Shown: positions 1 through 10,625 of the stretch, piece after piece
Layout of the letters: each line of letters starts with the position of its first letter
How positions within the stretch are numbered: the first letter of the stretch is position 1
The notes under the pieces: model-generated
What the model saw: only the letters and a program-made list of their open reading frames with translations
The model's database searches: none
Told to the model about the DNA's origin: nothing
Source of the DNA: Acanthaster planci
Taxonomy: Eukaryota; Echinodermata; Asteroidea; Valvatida; Acanthasteridae
Assembly: GCF_001949145.1 (NCBI RefSeq)
Contig: NW_019091829.1
Location: forward strand, 2,714-19,345
DNA: 16,632 bases
Reading direction: 5' to 3'
Translations under genes and position numbers: made by a program

Positions 1-2240
1 GAAATGAAGCAGGATTGTCAGTTCTACGCTAGCTGTTTTCCGAGCTAGTAAGTTGTGTCATTGGGAACGCTATGTGTATCTCAACGAGAAAAATAAAAAA
101 AAATTCCAAATGAGCCAATGCTGCTGTCATCTGTAAGAGCATGTAATTCTCTATCTATTGTACAAGTTTGGAGACCAGATTTTGACGGGTTATGGAATTA
201 TTCTGGAAATAAAGCAGAAGTGTGAGTTCTGTTGCCCGAGCGAGCAAGTTGTATCATTTGGAACGCTCTGTGTATCGGTACTGTACGCTGAAAGCAGGAA
301 AGTGTTTTTTTTCTGGAGATAAGACGTATATATCTCAGCTCGGAAAATCAGGAATCTATCCAAATGAAACAATCGTGGTGACAACTGAAAGAAAATATCT
401 TTCTCTCTCAACTGCAACAAGATTTCTTACCATATTTTAACGGGATAGAGAATTACCTTGAAAAGAAGGCAGGAGTTTGAATTTGTTAAGCATAGCATTT
501 TTTTATTTCCCACATTTTCGGTACTGTAAGCTGAACGTCCGGTCATTGGGTACGCCAGATATATATCTGAACTCAGAAAATCCAAAAATTGTCCAAATCA
601 GCCAATCGTGGTGTAAACTGAAACAGAACGTGTTTATCTATCTATTGTAAAAGTTTCAAGACCATATTTTGACGGAATAGAGAATTATCGAAGAAAGCAG
701 GCACGTGTTTGAGTTGGTCACCCTTGTTATTTTCTCATTTCCCACATTGTCCGTCTACGCAGCACTTTGTATCATTGGGTACGCTCTATTCATCTCAGTG
801 AATAAAGTAAACAAATTGTCAAAGTGAGCCATCGCGGTGGTATCTGAAAGAGAATATGTGTCTCTTTCTATTATTTCATGGGAATATTTTGACAAGTTAG
901 GACCTCTTCATTGATGGAAGGGAAGAGTTTGAGTCAGTCACATTTTTTTATTACGAGATTTTCCTCTTAGCCGTGCGTTAAGCTATATGTTTTTTCTAGA
1001 GATAAGACGTATATATATCTCAACTCGGAAAATCAGGAATCTATCCAAATGAAACAATCGTGGGGACATCTGATAGACAATATGAGCCAATCGCTCTTGT
1101 TAAGCGAAAGAGAACGCGTTCTCTTTCTACTGTAATGGTTTCAAGGAAATCTTTTGACGGGATAGTGGGTTATCCTGGAGAGAATCCCTACGTTTCAGGT
1201 GGCCACGCATAGTACTTTCTCATTTCCCACATTGTCAGTACTGTACGCTGCTCGTCCGGTCATTGGGTACGCCTAACATATCTCAACTAAGAAAATCCAA
1301 AGTTGTCCAAATCAGCCGATCGTGATGGCAACTGTAAGAGAATCTCTTTCTCTCTGCACTGGTACAAGTTTCAAGACCATATCTGAACGGGTTAGAGCAT
1401 TATCGTAGAAATAATCCCGGAGTCTGAGTTGGTCACGCACAGCATTTTCTCCTTTCAAACATCGTCATTAATGTAAGCTTGACGTCCGGTCATTGTGTAC
1501 GTCCTGCATATCTCAATTAAGAAAATGCAAAATTGTGCAAATGAGCCAATCGCTGTTGTCAAGCGAAAGAGAACGCGTTCTCTATCTACTGTAAAGGTTT
1601 CAAGGCCATATTTTGACGGGATAGAGGATTATCGCGGAAAGAATCCTGGAGTTGGTATCGGTCACGCACAGTCTCATTTCCAACATCATTGGTTTCGTAA
1701 GCTGAACGTTGGGTCCTTGGGTACGATGTAAATAACTCAGGTTAGAAAATCCAAAAAATGTCCAAAGGCACTAATCGTGGTGACATTTGAAAGAAAATCT
1801 CTTTTTCTCTGTAATGGGGGAAGTTTCAAGACCATATTTGGACGGTTTAAAGGATTATAGTGAAAGAATCCAAGAGCTTGAGTTGGTCACGCGTAGTATT
1901 TTCTCACTTCTCACCACGTCCGTAATGTACGCTGCACGTAGGGTCATTCGGTACGCCCTATACATCTCAATTAAGAAAATCCACAAATTGTCCAAATGAA
2001 CTAATCGTGGTAACATCTGAAAGAGAACCTCTTTCTCCCTGCACTGGTACAAGTTTCAAGACCATGTTTTGACGGGTTAGAACATTATCGTGGAAAGAAT
2101 CCCTGCGTTTAAGTTGGTCATGCATAGTATTTTCTCATTTCCCACCTTTCGGTACTGTACGCTGCACGTCCGGTCATTGGGTACGCCCTACATATCTCAA
2201 CTAAGAAAATGCAAAAAATGTCCAAATGAGCCACTGGGAC
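1..2240. repeat. Satellite-like tandem array, about 230-bp monomers
   Basis: The block repeats a monomer about nine and a half times and runs off the left edge. The landmark TTTGACGGG (or a close variant) recurs near 181, 436, 668, 888, 1153, 1383, 1612, 1837 and 2068, at spacings of 220-265 bp with most near 230. Each monomer also has a GTCCGGTCATTGGGTACGCC-like segment, a CATATCTCAACTAAGAAAATCCAAA-type segment (given here only as a pattern), a CCAAATGAGCCAATCG segment and a TTTCAAGACCATA segment. Copies differ by substitutions and small indels, and short ORFs inside are not conserved between monomers. The array ends sharply near 2235. No coding role is supported. Confidence 0.93.
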
Positions 2241-2769
2241 ACTTCCTACCCGGAAAAAATGTCACCTGCTGAGGCTATAAATGAGGAATGATTCCACCAA
2301 ACACTGCTTTGAGTAATCAGTTGAAGTTTTTCTTGGAAAAGTAGTTTTGACCTCAGCGATGTTTCCTCTAGTCTTTTTCGCGTCGTATTTTCAGAGCGGA
2401 GTTGCCTACGAGTATAAATGCGGTATCACTGGAAAGCTCATGCATTTCTCTTTATTCTCGTATGTATATCTCAAAAGTCATAAATGGGATTATGAATTTA
2501 CAAATAACGAATTTTACGAATAAACATGTTTTTATTCCAGGGTTTGTCATAATGTGATTTATTTCTGCATGGGGACTGTAGTGGAGCCTGGGGAGAGTGG
2601 AAATAATGAGAAAGAATTAAACAAGTGTAGACCGGAACCATATTTACCTAAACAATGCTTGCTAATCAGAGGGTTTTGCCTGAAGCTTTTATTTCCATGT
2701 TTTGTTTTCTTCCTCAATTCTATTTCTACCACGCAACAATTGCAAAAAGACTTAGTTTTGGTATGCTAT
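2241..2769. other. Unannotated AT-rich spacer between satellite and SINE pair
   Basis: This is single-copy-looking sequence after the satellite. TATAAAT occurs at about 2275 and again near 2414, but no gene start can be tied to either. A plus-strand open frame covers 2554-3021, but its right half runs through the SINE-like repeats and it has no recognisable domain, so it is not called as a gene. Confidence 0.5.
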
Positions 2770-2960
2770 TCTCCATATCTCAACAAGCTTGATAGTATGC
2801 AATTTTCTCTTGGGTTACGAGTTGTCCCTGGTACGAATTGTCCCGGGTACGAGATGTCCAACATTCCAAGCTTACTCGGGTGGGACTCGAACCCACGACC
2901 CCCTCTTAGAAATAGACATCTTGAAAATAGTTCGCGGTACCCGCTGCTTCACCTGACTCG
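2770..2960 (-). mobile_element. tRNA-derived SINE-like fragment, minus orientation
   Basis: Read on the minus strand, 2893-2883 is GGTTCGAGTCC, a good RNA polymerase III B box. It is followed by a tRNA 3'-arm-like CACCCGAGTAAGCTTGG. Upstream the segment aligns with the plus-strand copy at 2985 (AAGATGTCTATTTCTAAG against GAGACGTCTACACTGGTAAG), but its A box is degenerate. The outer boundary is uncertain because the shared tail seen in the other copies is not clear here. It is called SINE-like because of the split promoter and the similar copies in the window, not because a named family was matched. Confidence 0.55.
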
Positions 2961-2982
2961 GACCGGCCAGTCGACCCCAGCA

Positions 2983-3130
2983 AGGTCGGTGGTCGAGTGG
3001 TTGAGACGTCTACACTGGTAAGTAGGGGGTTGGGGGTTCGAGTTCAACCCGAGTAAGCTTGTGAATTTTTTTCGCAAGCTCTCGAACAAGCATTGAGCAT
3101 ACAATGTTTATCAAATATATACGTTGGGTA
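2983..3130 (+). mobile_element. tRNA-derived SINE-like element, plus orientation
   Basis: A box TGGTCGAGTGG lies at 2990-3000 and B box GGTTCGAGTTC at 3035-3045. The spacing and the GAGTGGTTGAGACG D-arm resemble class II tRNAs (Leu/Ser). The head is followed by AAGCTTGTGAA, a T-run and CGCAAGCT, which can fold as a hairpin, then by a tail containing CATTGAGCATACAATGTTTA at 3091-3110. The same head-hairpin-tail order occurs on the minus strand at 9495-9346, which supports a dispersed SINE family. No intact acceptor stem is present, so this is not a functional tRNA gene. Confidence 0.7.
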
Positions 3131-4195
3131 AGAGCAAAACCCGTTATTTAAATTAGCATTTCTCTGAAGTAAGTGCTGTATCATCAAAATATGTCATTTT
3201 CCCAGTGTTGGAGGGGTTCGTCGACCCATCAAGTTAGTCCGTGGACCAAAGGAAATTGGTGGTTCTCATTCCATCAGTCTAGTTGACAGTCTTTCAACAC
3301 TATTTTCTTCAAGGAATTGTCACAATAAATCACCAAAACACCAAACACAAACAAAACAAAAGTCAATTACGGTCATGTAAGAGATGACCTTGAATTTGCA
3401 GTGCAAAACCTATCCAGTGGCCAGCCAGATAGTGCGAAAAAAATAGATGAGAAACGTAACACGAAACTACTGGAATCCTTGGGGAGAGCTGATTGGATAG
3501 TCTCATTTCGAACTTGGCAAGTTTTTCAGAGGCCTAAATTTGACTGGGCTGTTACACAGACATACCGTAGAGTAGAGCTGAATGGAGAAACACAAAAAGC
3601 ATGGAAGAGTGAGGCGTGGACAAAAAGAACAGTGGGAGAACAAACCACAAAGAATTAAGGACAAAATGATTAACGACGAATGGACTCGATAGCGTTTATT
3701 ATATCTTTCAACTACTGTGCAGCTGTGCATTGCAGTACATTACACGATTTGCAAATAGTGCGTGGTACATGGGTAAATACGGAACAGGTGCACGCCTTCT
3801 TACTTTGTGTCACACACTAGCAATTCTAATTACACAATCACACACCTATGAAATCAGACTGCAATCACTGTGCACTCACCAAACCCTTCTCTGTGTATAT
3901 GTTCAACATTAAAAGTAGATGCCAACTTACAATACAGACACTTTCAAGGTAAAAACGATGTTTAAAAGGAATCAGGTTAACACATTTTTGACACCTGTTT
4001 CTTGAAACAGATAAACCCAAAAGCCCATAAACAATGGAGTATTGACGGGAAAAGAATTATCAAGGAATAAAAGTTGATTTCTGTCTGGATTCGTATAAAG
4101 ACGTCCAAAAATCCTAAAGGATATCACTTATCAGCAATGACAGGGAGTTTTGAAATCTTGCCTTGAAGTTTGCCTGGAAATGTGTCAGTACGAAT
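3131..4195. other. Intergenic, no gene recognised
   Basis: The stretch is AT-rich, with only short open frames (for example 3401-3658 plus, 85 codons) that show no domain, signal peptide or repeat. One small perfect hairpin, CTGTTTC-tt-GAAACAG, sits near 3999. Nothing else is supported. Confidence 0.5.
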
Positions 4196-4300
4196 GTGCA
4201 CATTTGGGTGTACATGTACATACACGTGAATGTGTACCTTTTTAGATCCCATATACGTACATGTACATTGTGACTGTACATGTACACACATTGTAAATAC
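4196..4300. repeat. Palindromic TGTACATGTACA cluster
   Basis: Three perfect palindromes occur within 80 bp: TGTACATGTACA at 4209-4220, GTACATGTAC at 4257-4266 and TGTACATGTACA at 4275-4286. GTGTAC, TACACGTG and TACGTACA fragments lie among them. The segment is largely alternating purine and pyrimidine. Short minus-strand frames here are rich in Tyr, Met, Cys, His and Val because of the repeat and are not genes. Confidence 0.8.
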
Positions 4301-5100
4301 GTACACATTCGCATTGTCATGTCATTGTCATGGATATATGTTGGACACCATGTCACTTGCATAATATAATACTTAATAAGTGTTCTTTGAAACCACTGCT
4401 AAAGGCCTACGCGCAGGCCCATATTTTCGACGTTTGATCCACCATAAACAGAAAAGCTATGCTAATTTTTCCTGTTCATTTCATAAAATGGTATGGTATT
4501 TACCATCTGTTGCAATCATATTTGTTTCATGGAAAGCAATGTGCTGTTTGAATTCCTCTTGAAGAAAATAAATCGATACAAATTTAGTATCACTTACAAC
4601 TCATTGCATTTAACTACCGTGAGAAAACAGGGAAACATATCTCTCTAAAAGAGTGGGTGAAAGAATAAGGCTTTAGAGTGCTTTCTCTTAAAAGCCTCAT
4701 AACTTCATGCTTTTTCATAACTTTAAGTTACTGAGTGCAAATTAACAAGCAAAAAAAACTTCCTCTGAAAAATGACTCGAGTTAGAATGTATTCTATTTG
4801 CTTTTCGCCTTAGCTGTTGCGATGTGATTGTGGTGGTGTCACAAATTCCTCACTTCTGTTTATGCACCAAAATATATAAAATACCTTAAAATAGACTTAA
4901 AATACAAATCAAATGACATATGATATTCTTAACATAGTCCAAAATCTAAATTGGAAATTATAAAAATATCAGGTTGAGACTTAACGCACATTATTGGTAA
5001 AAAATAAACGAAGATATAATACAAGCGGCACACGTAAAGTTTTAAATGTTTGTCATGCATCCACTTTAAAAGTCAACTGCATGTATGGCGGCCGTGGAGG
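4301..5100. other. Intergenic AT-rich sequence
   Basis: I see no exon with credible splice sites, no RNA gene and no long open frame. A short GC-containing imperfect palindrome (GGCCTACGCGCAGGCC) occurs near 4404. The rest is unremarkable AT-rich DNA. Confidence 0.5.
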
Positions 5101-5107
5101 GACCCCG

Positions 5108-5425
5108 CAAATCGTCAATACTGCTGTCAATATCTGTGACCAAGTTCAGGATTTGCTTTCCAATCGCGAATGTTGTTGTCAATGTTTATGACCAAAATTC
5201 ACGACTCCTATCTGCGGTCGCAAACATTATCACTATTTTTTTTTCAACAAGCTAGACGGAAATGAAGTATTCACAAGCACATGCAATGTTCTACATTTTT
5301 GGGTTGATCTCAAGTTTTTATTTGTGTGGGTAGTTTTAGCAAAATGCAACTTCATTTGTGACTGAAGTGCGAGTCGTGAATGTTGGTCACAAATATTGAT
5401 GATTGGCGATATACCATATAGCCAC
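5108..5425. repeat. Small repeat family: two direct copies, one inverted
   Basis: A motif of about 43 bp around GTCAATRTYTRTGACCAA occurs at 5108-5150 and 5161-5203, 53 bp apart, in the same orientation. A third copy lies inverted at 5410-5371 and reads TCAATATTTGTGACCAAC on the minus strand. The third copy shares ATTCACGACTC with the second, and its flank (TACATGTGGTGGC) resembles sequence just left of the first (GCATGTATGGCGGC). The arrangement could form a long imperfect stem-loop and resembles a decayed foldback or MITE-type element. No coding potential is seen. Confidence 0.6.
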
Positions 5426-5429
5426 CACA

Positions 5430-6365
5430 TGTAGGTGTATTGTAGGTGCGCAAAGACAGTGAGTGAAACCATCAAATTCGACACAATTTCTCAATCTTGA
5501 AGTACCACATTAGCATAGAATCATGCATACTGGAAAAGTAGTTACAATTCTTTAACCTGCCTGCACTGTTTGCTGCTCCTGTTGATCTACAACATCCAAT
5601 ATCAAAGCTAACATTTTACAGCTTCAATGAATAATTTACTACTAGCCACTTTTCCTGAACTATTTAATTGTATCAAGTCTACAAGGTAACATAACATTAC
5701 AAGAATCTTAGATGTATACAAGACACCTTTAAAAGACACCAATCACCAACTTTGCACAACATACAAACACTCAGCAGATGCTTTATATCCTGAGCTGCAA
5801 TATCCCCAAAGTCATACATCTTTATACCATTTCATTCAGTCAAATAAGCTTTTTGAATCTCTGGTGTTGGACATTCACAATAATGCAGATGAAAAATGCA
5901 TTCATGATTTCTTAACCTGAAAATCGACGAATCTGAAATAGCTTCCTTTATTGACATTACCACATGCAAATGACATTTTGAAGACTTCCTGCTTTGACGT
6001 AGAATTTACTTCTGTTAACTTTACAGACAGAAGTTAAAATCAAACCCCAACCAAAACATACCCAGAATCTGGTTATATGCCTAAATAGTATATTAGTTTC
6101 TGATAGTATTTATAAAGCTCTGTGGGTAATGACACAATATTGTTTTAAAAAGCTGGTTTAAAACGCTGTATATTGATGATGATAATTTTTAATTATGATT
6201 ATGGTCTGAAATTTTAGTTACTGCACAGGAAAATAAATATTATGTGAAGTAGACGATGAAGAGTGGGAATGATATTGCAATGGAAACAATATTTTAGCGA
6301 TGCGATAAGTACTGAAATCTTTTATTACATCAGACTGGATAAAGAGTCTGCACACAAAGTTGTAT
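5430..6365. other. Intergenic sequence downstream of the FSTL-type gene
   Basis: AT-rich DNA between the repeat cluster and the polyadenylation region of the minus-strand gene. It may include distal 3' UTR sequence. A short inverted repeat, ACTTCTGT at 6008-6015 and ACAGAAGT at 6027-6034, is the only structure noted. Confidence 0.45.
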
Positions 6366-6369
6366 TACT

Positions 6370-6388
6370 TTTATTACGCTGTTTTATT
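6370..6388 (-). promoter_or_regulatory. Candidate polyadenylation signals of the FSTL-type gene
   Basis: On the minus strand AATAAA occurs at 6388-6383 and again at 6375-6370, about 56 and 69 bases past the stop codon; a third lies at 6326-6321. They fit canonical cleavage/polyadenylation hexamers for a short 3' UTR. The actual site cannot be chosen without transcript data. Confidence 0.45.
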
Positions 6389-6443
6389 GTGACTAGGGGC
6401 GCGGGTTAAGGTATTTGCATGAATATGACTAAATGGATGGTGA

Positions 6444-7388
6444 TTAGTAACAGTCTCCGACCCACACGATCACATTACTTTGTGAAACGTCTACATTGCA
6501 ATGAACAGATTTCTTCTTGCCATCAATTAACACCACATGGTCGGCGCTGGGCGTGGCCAAATGAGACCCAAATACGCCACTGCTGACGATGTGCCTGTTG
6601 TGCTCATTCCAGGGCCAACTATCTGGGTTGATTGGATCAAACACACCTGGGATCATCTTGACCTTGCTGGTTTGAAGATCGACAAAAAGGACATCGGGAC
6701 GGTCACTTGATGTGACCATGATGTCGTAGGCATGGGTACTTGCTTTGGTAGGGAAAAAGCCGACGTCACTAACACCCAGATTGGTACTGACCTCAAACAA
6801 GGATTTCACCTTTCCTGACAGGGTTACTTTCTGGACATATATCAAACCATGCTGGTTATCGGCACTTATAATGTACCGTCCATCTGGAGATATGTAGGGT
6901 GTTCCTTGTATACCCTCATTAGTATGAAGCACGGTATCGGTTAGGTAGTCAAGGAACAGCTGTCTGGATGGTTGAGACTCACCTCCGTCTGCACAACTCA
7001 CGATGACATAACCGCCTATGGACAGAAAGGCCACCGAGTCGGGATAACACTGGTGCTGGCTCAAGACGATGGTGGAGGACAAAGTGGTTGTCTCCAGGTT
7101 AATTTTGGTGATCGCCATCTGTTGACTGTGAACAACGTACCCAAATTTGTAATTTCCCTGATTGGGGATCTGAACCTGAGGAATGTAGAGCCCTTTCACA
7201 ACGTCAAAGTGGTGCCCAATCGGGGTAGTATGGATCGGGGTATGCATCTCCCGGTGACTGACGTACTTGATCACTTGTACTGATCGCTGGCCTCCATTGG
7301 GATCGGTAGATTGCCAGCAGACGACCCACACAGTGTCGAGGTGGGGAATGTAATGAAGAGAGAAAGGAACTCGGTCGGTTTGAATAAC
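6444..7388 (-). CDS. FSTL5: FSTL-type terminal exon: propeller-like C-terminal region
   Basis: 945 bp, 314 codons plus TAA, acceptor TCTATCTTTGATTACAG. Translation starts VIQTDRVPF and ends VVWVGDCY-like (VIVWVGDCY). Repeated strands such as DTVWVVCWQS, GTPYISPDGRYIISAD and SDVGFFPTK resemble the blades of a YVTN/NHL-type beta-propeller, as expected for FSTL4/5. The whole 3' half of the coding region sits in this one exon. A GTG at 7331 opens the longest frame, but it is internal to the exon and not a start. Confidence 0.92.
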   Translation of the reverse strand, partial: VIQTDRVPFSLHYIPHLDTVWVVCWQSTDPNGGQRSVQVIKYVSHREMHTPIHTTPIGHHFDVVKGLYIPQVQIPNQGNYKFGYVVHSQQMAITKINLETTTLSSTIVLSQHQCYPDSVAFLSIGGYVIVSCADGGESQPSRQLFLDYLTDTVLHTNEGIQGTPYISPDGRYIISADNQHGLIYVQKVTLSGKVKSLFEVSTNLGVSDVGFFPTKASTHAYDIMVTSSDRPDVLFVDLQTSKVKMIPGVFDPINPDSWPWNEHNRHIVSSGVFGSHLATPSADHVVLIDGKKKSVHCNVDVSQSNVIVWVGDCY

Positions 7389-10300
7389 CTGTAATCAAAG
7401 ATAGACTATCGTAATTGGCTTCAAGACACGTGAGTAAAATTTAAATAATGGGATGAAAAAACAATTTATGAATCATGAAATCTGAGCACCATTCCGTGGA
7501 CAACTATAGTCACCAACTGAACTGTCAGATTCTTCATAGCAAGATGTTTAAAGATTCCATACCTCGATAATCAACTGTGTACGTATGTCGACAACAATTA
7601 TTCGGTTGTTGTTGGGCTGTGTGACATACAGGAACTGGTTCAGCACATTGATTGCCTGGCCCCAGGAGCAGGCTATCTCACCGGTTGGGGACGGTGGGCA
7701 CAGCAGGCCGTGGGGCTTAGGGAGGACATGCTTGGGTGGGATGTTGAGTCGGAACCCACAGGAGTCTGGCTCCAAGATGCGGATTCCGTGTGAGTGGAAC
7801 AGGTAGAAGACATGTACGGGCCCGAAGTCAAGAGCTGCAGCAAACGAAACACTAAAATTTATCCATATGTTGGCTTTATGGGTTTTCTTGGCCATTTTGG
7901 GAAAGTAGTCATTTGGTTTAAAAAATCAAGCATTCTTTTTTGTATGCATTCCAACAAATTCCTCCAAGTTAATGCAATTTCACAACAAGGCATCCCTTTT
8001 CATTGTGTATGAATTATATTTCACAATTTTTTTGCAGCCAACTACCTTAAATTCTGCAAAAATGATGTATTTGAAGAATTCACGAAAACTATTTTATGTA
8101 TAAGACAAGAAGAACTTAGATTCAATAGCTCTCAAAACTTGTCATCCTAAATTTACAATTAACTGTGTCATATTTCTTTTACACTTCCTAGGAGTTAACC
8201 AGATCCAGGGCTGCAAGAGTGCACTACCAAACTACCTCTTATGTTGAAAGAAATCATCTTATGAATTTAACTGGGATTCTGCAAATACACGTATCTGCAA
8301 ATATTGCTGCAAATAGGTCCAGTGCTAGGTCAACTTTACCTGCTCTTCAGCAAATTCGAGAATGTGCAATTGTGGACTAGCGTGCATTTGATCAGAGTTA
8401 GTCAAACTATGGTTAACTATGTTCTTGAAACACTCCATTAAACCTGTTCTGCAGCCTGCAGTAAACAGTGGGGCATGAAGGATCATCCTGCAAAAATCCT
8501 TCATGTCCCACACCAAAATTAGATTCAACACAACAGGGTTGCCCAAAAGAATCGACCATAAACCTCTTAAGTTTTCACAACACACTCTTGAATCTCAAGT
8601 AATCAAGGATTATTTTACCCTGAAGATAATGGAAGACTGCCAATAAGTAAAAAAAAAAAAAAATTGGCTTATTCAATCACCTTCTTCGTACCAAAGGCTC
8701 TGCTCAGAACCTTCATCCCCACCCACACTCATTATTTTCCCAAATCAAACACAAATTTCTTTATTCGCAGGAAAGAATACTTGATGGGGTAAAACCTACT
8801 ATATAAACATGATGTTGGACGTGATCAGTTGATTATTGTCCATAATCATTTACGCAGCCCTCACTTGAACGCGTTTTCTTTCAAATTCACGTTTGAAAGG
8901 TTCCCCTTTAAGAAAAATTGACGTAATTTTAACGTAATTTTTAATACCTTTTAGCAATCAACTGATAGGATGACTTGTTACCTTTGGTATTTTCTTGAAT
9001 AAAGACAGACGAGACAGCCTGCACAGTACCCACTGGGTTGCTAGCTCTGCACAGGTACTTGCCAGTATCTGGGTAGTCAAGGCTTTCAACGTGAACGGTG
9101 GTGTTACCATCTGAAAGCAGAGCAGAGAGCAAAGCATTTTATTTGTAATTAGTACAATTTTAAATAAGTTTGCTTTTGAGATATTTTGCCTTGTACTTCA
9201 TCATTTGGGCATTCAAATTTCTGACACACTCTTGCTTACACCAAAAGTCTAAACATGTTCCAGCTAAAGCTCACCTTCAACTATTTCAAAGATGGATTTG
9301 TGCCAGGGAGATGTAAATCAATGTTGAATTTTTTGCCCTGTCTGACACTGACGTATTCTTAAACACTGCATACTCAGTGTATGCCCTGAAGGCTTGTGAA
9401 AAAACCACAAACGTATTTGGGTGGGACATGAACCTATGACCACCTGCTTACAAGTGCAGATGTCTTAACTACTCGACCTACAAGCTTGGCGGTGTCGGCT
9501 TTTTCACAAGCTTTTGGGGGCATACATTGAGTATACAGTGTTTACAAAATACACATTGGACAGGGCCCCCCCCAAAAAAAATCCAAAATTCACTCACCTT
9601 CAATTGTAAGTCCAGGTCTTTCGGTTATCGTCACTCCTCTCTGGCTCCAGCACTTATCTGGTTCAGGGACACCCTGGGCGTAGCACTGCACCTTGGCCGT
9701 CTTACCCAGGGACTGTAGCCTGAAGTTGGGACAGGTGTGCACCGAAGGTGGAACTTAAAGAATGGGAAGAAAACATGTTGGTTTACTATCAATTGAGTTA
9801 TCTTCAGAGAACACACAAACTTGTTTTATGGGATGGAGTATACCAGGCAAGATATGGGATGGAGGGGTACCCCCCCTTACCTGTCCAATCCTATACACAC
9901 TCTAGATTCTTGTTACCTAACACATCCTCCCTAGAAGTCTGTAAAGAATTCCAGAGATTCTGATCAAACAATGACCAACACAAAGGTGGGGGGGGGGGTT
10001 CTCTCTGTCCCATATCTTGCTTCAAATGGGATGGGGTGTTTAACCAGATGGGATGTGTTAATTCATCATCTTATCAGAATATCTATCCATCTACCTTCAA
10101 CATCAACAATCCACAATAAATCACTTTCAAGACACTGACACTCTTCCATCATGACAAGTTTTTTCTTCTGTGTGATTTACAAAATCTTTCCAGTTAACAA
10201 GCTTGATGCAATGTGAATGACATTCGAGGTAAACTAGAACATTTACATTTAAGTATAAGCTACATTCTTCACTTCATGCCTTTTATTAACAATGGCATTG

Positions 10301-10535
10301 AAATAAACATTTCGAATGTAGAGCCTTTTTAGACTGATTGAATTACATGTATACTGAAATTAGATCAAATAAATCAACTCAGATTAATGAAATTACGGTT
10401 TCCAAGTGATGTCATACCTTGGACTTCCACAGTGTAGGTCTGCTGCACCGACTTGTATCCCTCTACGTAGCACGTATAGGTCCCCATGTGCATCAAGGTG
10501 AGTTTGGTGAAGTACAAGGTCCCGTCGTCATATGT
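6444..10535 (-). CDS. FSTL5: Follistatin-related protein 4/5-like, 3' part (five exons)
   Basis: Joining minus-strand exons 10535-10418, 9753-9598, 9110-8982, 7834-7563 and 7388-6444 gives about 539 residues in one frame ending at TAA 6446-6444. The order is: C-terminal half of Ig domain 1 (DDGTLYFTK, GTYTCY), Ig domain 2 (PPSV, VQCYAQGVPEP, CW, DYPDTGKYLCRASN), then a long region beginning VHVFYLFHSHGI and ending VWVGDCY. That order and those motifs are the hallmark of the vertebrate FSTL4/FSTL5 pair, secreted glycoproteins with Kazal, EF-hand, two Ig and a large C-terminal propeller-like region. All junctions are GT-AG, with phases 1, 1, 1 and 0. The N-terminal part (roughly 300 residues in vertebrate proteins) is missing and should lie upstream. 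An invertebrate gene may be co-orthologous to both paralogues, so the symbol is approximate. Function in invertebrates is unknown; an extracellular role is inferred from the family. Confidence 0.9.
7563..7834 (-). CDS. FSTL5: FSTL-type exon d: linker and start of C-terminal region
   Basis: 272 bp, acceptor TTTCGTTTGCTGCAG, donor GTATGG, entering in phase 1 and leaving in phase 0. It encodes 90 residues from LDFGPVHVFYLF through EPDSCGFRL and LLCPPSP to VVDIRTQLIIE. The FYxFxxxGIxxxEPxxC pattern matches the start of the unique C-terminal region of FSTL4/5. The linker between Ig domain 2 and this region is shorter than I recall for vertebrate proteins. Confidence 0.88.
7835..8981 (-). other. 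Intron of the FSTL-type gene (1147 bp)
   Basis: The intron joins exon c to exon d in phase 1. It contains the 16-bp hairpin at 8468-8511, three close copies of CTGCAAATA between 8278 and 8315, and a 14-base A run near 8649. A minus-strand frame at 8325-8585 has no recognised domain. I see no further exon that would keep the phase. Confidence 0.7.
8468..8511. repeat. 16-bp inverted repeat (hairpin) in the intron
   Basis: GTGGGGCATGAAGGAT (8468-8483) pairs with ATCCTTCATGTCCCAC (8496-8511) across a 12-base loop. The single mismatch would be a G-U wobble in plus-strand RNA. Pairing stops abruptly on both sides. It may be a foldback remnant; the stem is short for a microRNA precursor. Confidence 0.75.
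8982..9110 (-). CDS. FSTL5: FSTL-type exon c: second half of Ig domain 2
   Basis: 129 bp, phase 1 to phase 1, acceptor CTCTGCTCTGCTTTCAG, donor GTAACA. The split codon at the start gives Asp. It encodes GNTTVHVESL, the I-set signature DYPDTGKYLCRASN with the second Ig cysteine, and VSSVFIQENTK. The open frame continues into the intron at both ends, so splice sites and homology set the limits. Confidence 0.9.
9336..9565 (-). mobile_element. 230-bp inverted-repeat element with a tRNA-like core
   Basis: The ends CCCTGTC (9336-9342) and GACAGGG (9559-9565) begin imperfect inverted arms of about 70 bp, which share AAACACTGCATACTCAGTGTATGCC-type sequence and GGCTTGTGAAAAA. Between them, on the minus strand, lie an A-box-like AGGTCGAGTAG (9479-9469) and a B-box-like GGTTCATGTCC (9434-9424) in the head-hairpin-tail order of the plus-strand SINE copy at 2983. 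It is either two SINE copies inserted tail-out, or one foldback element that includes a tRNA-like head. It sits in the intron between exons b and c. Confidence 0.6.
9598..9753 (-). CDS. FSTL5: FSTL-type exon b: first half of Ig domain 2
   Basis: 156 bp, phase 1 to phase 1. The acceptor is a pyrimidine-rich TTTTCTTCCCATTCTTTAAG and the donor is GTGAGTG. It encodes the inter-domain PP, a B strand with VQC, AQGVPEP and the C-strand CW. Two cysteines beyond the canonical Ig pair are present: one in HTCPNF near the domain start and one directly before the conserved tryptophan (DKCW). An inverted-repeat element begins only about 32 bp past the donor. Confidence 0.88.
9847..10020. mobile_element. 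MITE-like element with 13-bp perfect inverted ends
   Basis: GCAAGATATGGGA (9847-9859) is repeated inverted as TCCCATATCTTGC (10008-10020). Imperfect pairing continues inward through a C-run after GGGGTACC and a G-run at 9988-9998. The segment is 174 bp, non-coding and lies in the intron between exons a and b. No target-site duplication is evident, so the boundary is provisional. Confidence 0.5.
10418..10535 (-). CDS. FSTL5: FSTL-type exon a: C-terminal half of Ig domain 1
   Basis: 118 bp, acceptor ...TATGCACTCAG before 10535 and donor GTATGAC after 10418. It enters in phase 0 and leaves in phase 1. It encodes 39 residues including DDGTLYFTK and the F-strand motif MGTYTCY with the second Ig cysteine, then a G strand ending TVEVQ. 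The matching first cysteine and tryptophan are in an upstream exon not found in the window. The first codons read through the acceptor consistently only in this frame. Confidence 0.85.
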
Positions 10536-10625
10536 CTGAGTGCATAACAAAACATACTTTTGTACCAGTTACAATTAATCCAAAGTGGAAATTTCCACTC
10601 TTTTAAAGATTACTTTATATACGTT